Source: CAYIBD01 sp964361655
GTDB taxonomy: Bacteria; Patescibacteriota; Minisyncoccia; Sungbacterales; SURF-37
Reading direction: 5' to 3'
NCBI GenBank assembly: GCA_964361655.1
Contig: CAYIBD010000037.1
Location: 1-6,460 of the forward strand
Length of the DNA stretch: 6,460 nt
In this document: positions 5,760 to 6,460 of the stretch, piece by piece
How the letters are laid out: each line of letters starts with the position of its first letter
Position numbering within the stretch: position 1 is the first letter of the stretch
Notes under the pieces: model-generated
What the model was told of the DNA's origin: nothing
The model's database searches: none
The model's input: only the letters and a program-made list of their open reading frames with translations
Program-made: the position numbers and the translations under genes

Positions 5760-5771
5760 TGATGCTAGAAT
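5744..5771 (+). promoter_or_regulatory. promoter of the small cysteine-rich gene
   Basis: TTGGCT (5744-5749; 4 of 6) and an extended -10, TG-C-TAGAAT (5763-5771; 5 of 6 plus the TG), are 16 bases apart. The promoter spans the end of murF and predicts a start near 5778, about 36 bases before the next ATG. It suggests the small gene is transcribed separately from the dcw operon. Confidence 0.55.
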
Positions 5772-5813
5772 GGGGGTAGCGACGCGGAAACGCTTCGCCG
5801 AGGGGGTGAGCGG

Positions 5814-6032
5814 ATGGAGTACCTTGCCGAGCATCCGGTACACTCACAAGGCCTCCGGGTTTGGGGTAGGTGCTCCAGCTGCGGGCACTACACCGAACTC
5901 ATGAGCGGCTACTATTGCCGGTGCGGCTATGACGGGTGGAGTGCCTGTCACTGTACGGCTGAAGTCGTCAAGCCGGTGCCTAAGTCAGCGGAGGTCCGCC
6001 CCTATCACCACTACATCGCCCAGGTTGCGTAG
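5814..6032 (+). CDS. small cysteine-rich, zinc-ribbon-like protein of unknown function
   Basis: A 72-residue protein that I cannot assign to a named family. Six cysteines lie in three pairs: C20-x2-C23, C35-x-C37 and C45-x-C47, with His25 and His46 adjacent. Each pair is followed or split by Gly, His or Arg (CSSCGH, CRCGY, CHC), typical of small zinc-binding folds. The region around residues 30-43 is rich in Tyr, Gly and Trp; the tail is basic/proline-containing and ends in histidines. No signal peptide or membrane segment is present. Support for a real gene: its own extended -10 promoter, a purine-rich GGGGGTG ending 5 bases before the ATG, and an intrinsic terminator beginning in its last five codons. 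It could bind nucleic acid or act as a small regulator, but that is a guess from the cysteine pattern only. Confidence 0.72.
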   Translation: MEYLAEHPVHSQGLRVWGRCSSCGHYTELMSGYYCRCGYDGWSACHCTAEVVKPVPKSAEVRPYHHYIAQVA

Positions 6033-6053
6033 CCGCCCCTGGGCTTCTTTTTT
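6018..6053 (+). terminator. intrinsic terminator overlapping the stop codon of the small gene
   Basis: GCCCAGG (6018-6024) and CCTGGGC (6038-6044) form a perfect 7-bp stem with a 13-base loop, followed by TTCTTTTTT (6045-6053). The TAG stop (6030-6032) is in the loop, so the 5' arm codes for the last residues of the protein. Confidence 0.8.
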
Positions 6054-6072
6054 CTCCGGCGTCTGGTATATT
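6045..6072 (+). promoter_or_regulatory. possible promoter for the tRNA-Glu transcript
   Basis: An extended -10, TG-G-TATATT (6064-6072; 5 of 6 plus TG), follows the terminator. The -35 is weak (TTCTTT at 6045-6050, 16-base spacer, and it shares bases with the terminator T-run). Start would be near 6079, giving a leader of about 255 bases before tRNA-Glu. No better promoter was seen closer to the tRNA. Confidence 0.45.
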
Positions 6073-6132
6073 CCTACCATTGGCCCCGTCGTTCCCGATT
6101 TTCCCTTCGGCGAAGCCGGAGGCTGCGCCGCC

Positions 6133-6149
6133 TTCGTCTAGTGGCCCAG
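6133..6149 (+). pseudogene. tRNA-Glu 5'-end fragment
   Basis: Seventeen bases from TTCG to CCCAG are identical to positions 7-23 or so of the downstream tRNA-Glu gene, and the preceding bases (CTGCGCCGCC) also resemble its upstream flank and acceptor stem. The fragment ends in the D arm with no anticodon, T arm or 3' acceptor, so it cannot make a tRNA. Confidence 0.7.
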
Positions 6150-6196
6150 TCCCGATTTCTCCAAAATTCTGGCGCTGTGCCGCTATTGTCTAGAGG

Positions 6197-6291
6197 GTTG
6201 AAGCCAACTGCTTGGCTTCAACGGGCGATTTAGGCGAGCATCCCTGCGAGCCGTAAAAAAATCGCCCGGGCGACCGCCGAGGGGGCGGTCG
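6197..6291 (+). ncRNA. block of three consecutive hairpins, function unknown
   Basis: Hairpin 1: GTTGAAGCCAA (6197-6207), loop CTGC, TTGGCTTCAAC (6212-6222), 11 perfect bp. Element 2, starting at the very next base: GGGCGATTT (6223-6231) pairs with AAATCGCCC (6259-6267), 9 bp; inside it GGC-GA-GC (6233-6239) faces GC-GA-GCC (6246-6252), leaving tandem G-A mismatches, around loop ATCCCT. Hairpin 3: CGACCGCC (6271-6278), loop GAGGG, GGCGGTCG (6284-6291), 8 bp. No T-run follows any of them, so they are not ordinary terminators. This would be a structured leader of tRNA-Glu, a separate small RNA or an inserted mobile element. I recognise no known RNA family. Confidence 0.5.
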
Positions 6292-6334
6292 AGGACGCGT
6301 GGTTCTCCCCGATTTTCTCAAAATTTTTCTGCGC

Positions 6335-6410
6335 GGCGCTTTCGTCTAGTGGCCCAGGACACGGCGTTCTCAACGCCGGAACACGGGTTCGATTCCCGTA
6401 AGCGCCACCA
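6335..6410 (+). tRNA. tRNA-Glu(CTC)
   Basis: Seventy-six bases fold into a complete cloverleaf: acceptor GGCGCTT with AAGCGCC, D arm GTCT/GGAC with the GG of the D loop, anticodon arm CGGCG-TTCTCAA-CGCCG, variable GAAC, T arm ACGGG-TTCGATT-CCCGT, discriminator A and an encoded CCA. The anticodon CTC reads GAG (Glu). The 5' part closely matches typical tRNA-Glu. A CTC isoacceptor implies that a TTC-bearing tRNA-Glu is probably encoded elsewhere. Downstream (6411-6460) only a T-run without a stem (6438-6443 or so) is seen, and no gene. Confidence 0.96.
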
Positions 6411-6460
6411 AAATCTGACTTTCTGCAACAACGCCAATTTTTTCCGTGGACGCGCGGAGC

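Larger units (their letters stand above)
6093..6360 (+). repeat. three copies of a 'leader plus tRNA-Glu 5' end' unit
   Basis: Copy 1 (6093-6149) has CCCGATTTT, a hairpin at 6104-6122 (CCTTCGGC, GAA, GCCGGAGG, one G-T wobble), CTGCGC, and then 17 bases identical to tRNA-Glu (6133-6149 equals 6341-6357). Copy 2 (6150-6196) has CCCGATTT, CTCC, AAAATT, CTGGCGC, and then 16 bases matching the tRNA start at 13 positions (6181-6196). Copy 3 (6308-6360) has CCCGATTTT, CTC, AAAATTTTT, CTGCGC and then the intact tRNA. Copies 1 and 2 both stop inside the D arm. Copies 1 and 2 are 57 bases apart; copy 3 is separated from copy 2 by the hairpin block at 6197-6291. Confidence 0.75.

Noticed and set aside
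5929..6141. 70-codon plus-strand frame after murF
   Set aside because: It overlaps the cysteine-rich gene in another frame, crosses a terminator and runs into the tRNA-like repeat.
6181..6270. A second tRNA gene upstream of tRNA-Glu
   Set aside because: The sequence starts like tRNA-Glu but continues into the hairpin block; no anticodon arm with a 7-base loop, T arm or matching 3' acceptor could be found.
6093..6360. CRISPR array
   Set aside because: Only three imperfect units with unequal spacing, and the shared part is explained by the tRNA-Glu gene start.

Overview
The window reads as a cell-division and cell-wall (dcw) gene block from an uncultured bacterium, most likely a Patescibacteria/CPR lineage. 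The main clue is MurF: it opens with a short basic/hydrophobic leader running straight into the P-loop (residues 29-35), with no N-terminal UDP-substrate domain, a form I associate with CPR genomes. Other clues are the poor Shine-Dalgarno signals in the dcw genes and the many small palindromic repeats between genes. The sequence is fairly GC-rich with AT-rich intergenic islands. I cannot name a genus.

Layout. 1-199: no gene; a possible IS21-like end scrap, a TATAAT box and a perfect two-way terminator hairpin. 200-565 (minus): a small VOC/glyoxalase-fold protein with a good ribosome binding site. 566-922: a divergent regulatory region holding a putative sigma70-type promoter, TGGGG boxes on a 10-bp grid (the MraZ operator), two exact DnaA-box sequences inside that grid, and a widespread interspersed repeat that forms a hairpin just before mraZ. 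923-5759 (plus): mraZ, rsmH, an ftsL-like gene, ftsI and murF. The first four are overlapping or nearly touching; ftsI and murF are separated by a 79-bp inverted array of 7-bp repeats that includes the murF start codon. 5744-6053: a small cysteine-rich (zinc-ribbon-like) protein with its own promoter and a terminator that begins inside its last codons. 6054-6334: a structured non-coding stretch with three related copies of a 'leader plus tRNA-Glu 5' end' unit and a block of hairpins. 6335-6410: an intact tRNA-Glu(CTC).

How it works together. MraZ probably represses its own operon through the TGGGG boxes. RsmH methylates 16S rRNA. FtsL and FtsI belong to the septal peptidoglycan machine. MurF makes the UDP-MurNAc-pentapeptide that becomes the FtsI substrate after lipid linkage. 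mraY, murD, ftsW, murG, ftsQ, ftsA and ftsZ do not follow murF here, so the cluster is shortened.

The least explained parts are the tRNA-Glu-associated repeat and hairpin region (6093-6334), the heptad array at the murF start, the DnaA-box/MraZ-box overlap, and the rsmH start, where the best ribosome binding site and ATG are one frame away from the protein. I did not find a clear new multi-gene system; the coding genes are all recognisable families apart from the small cysteine-rich protein.
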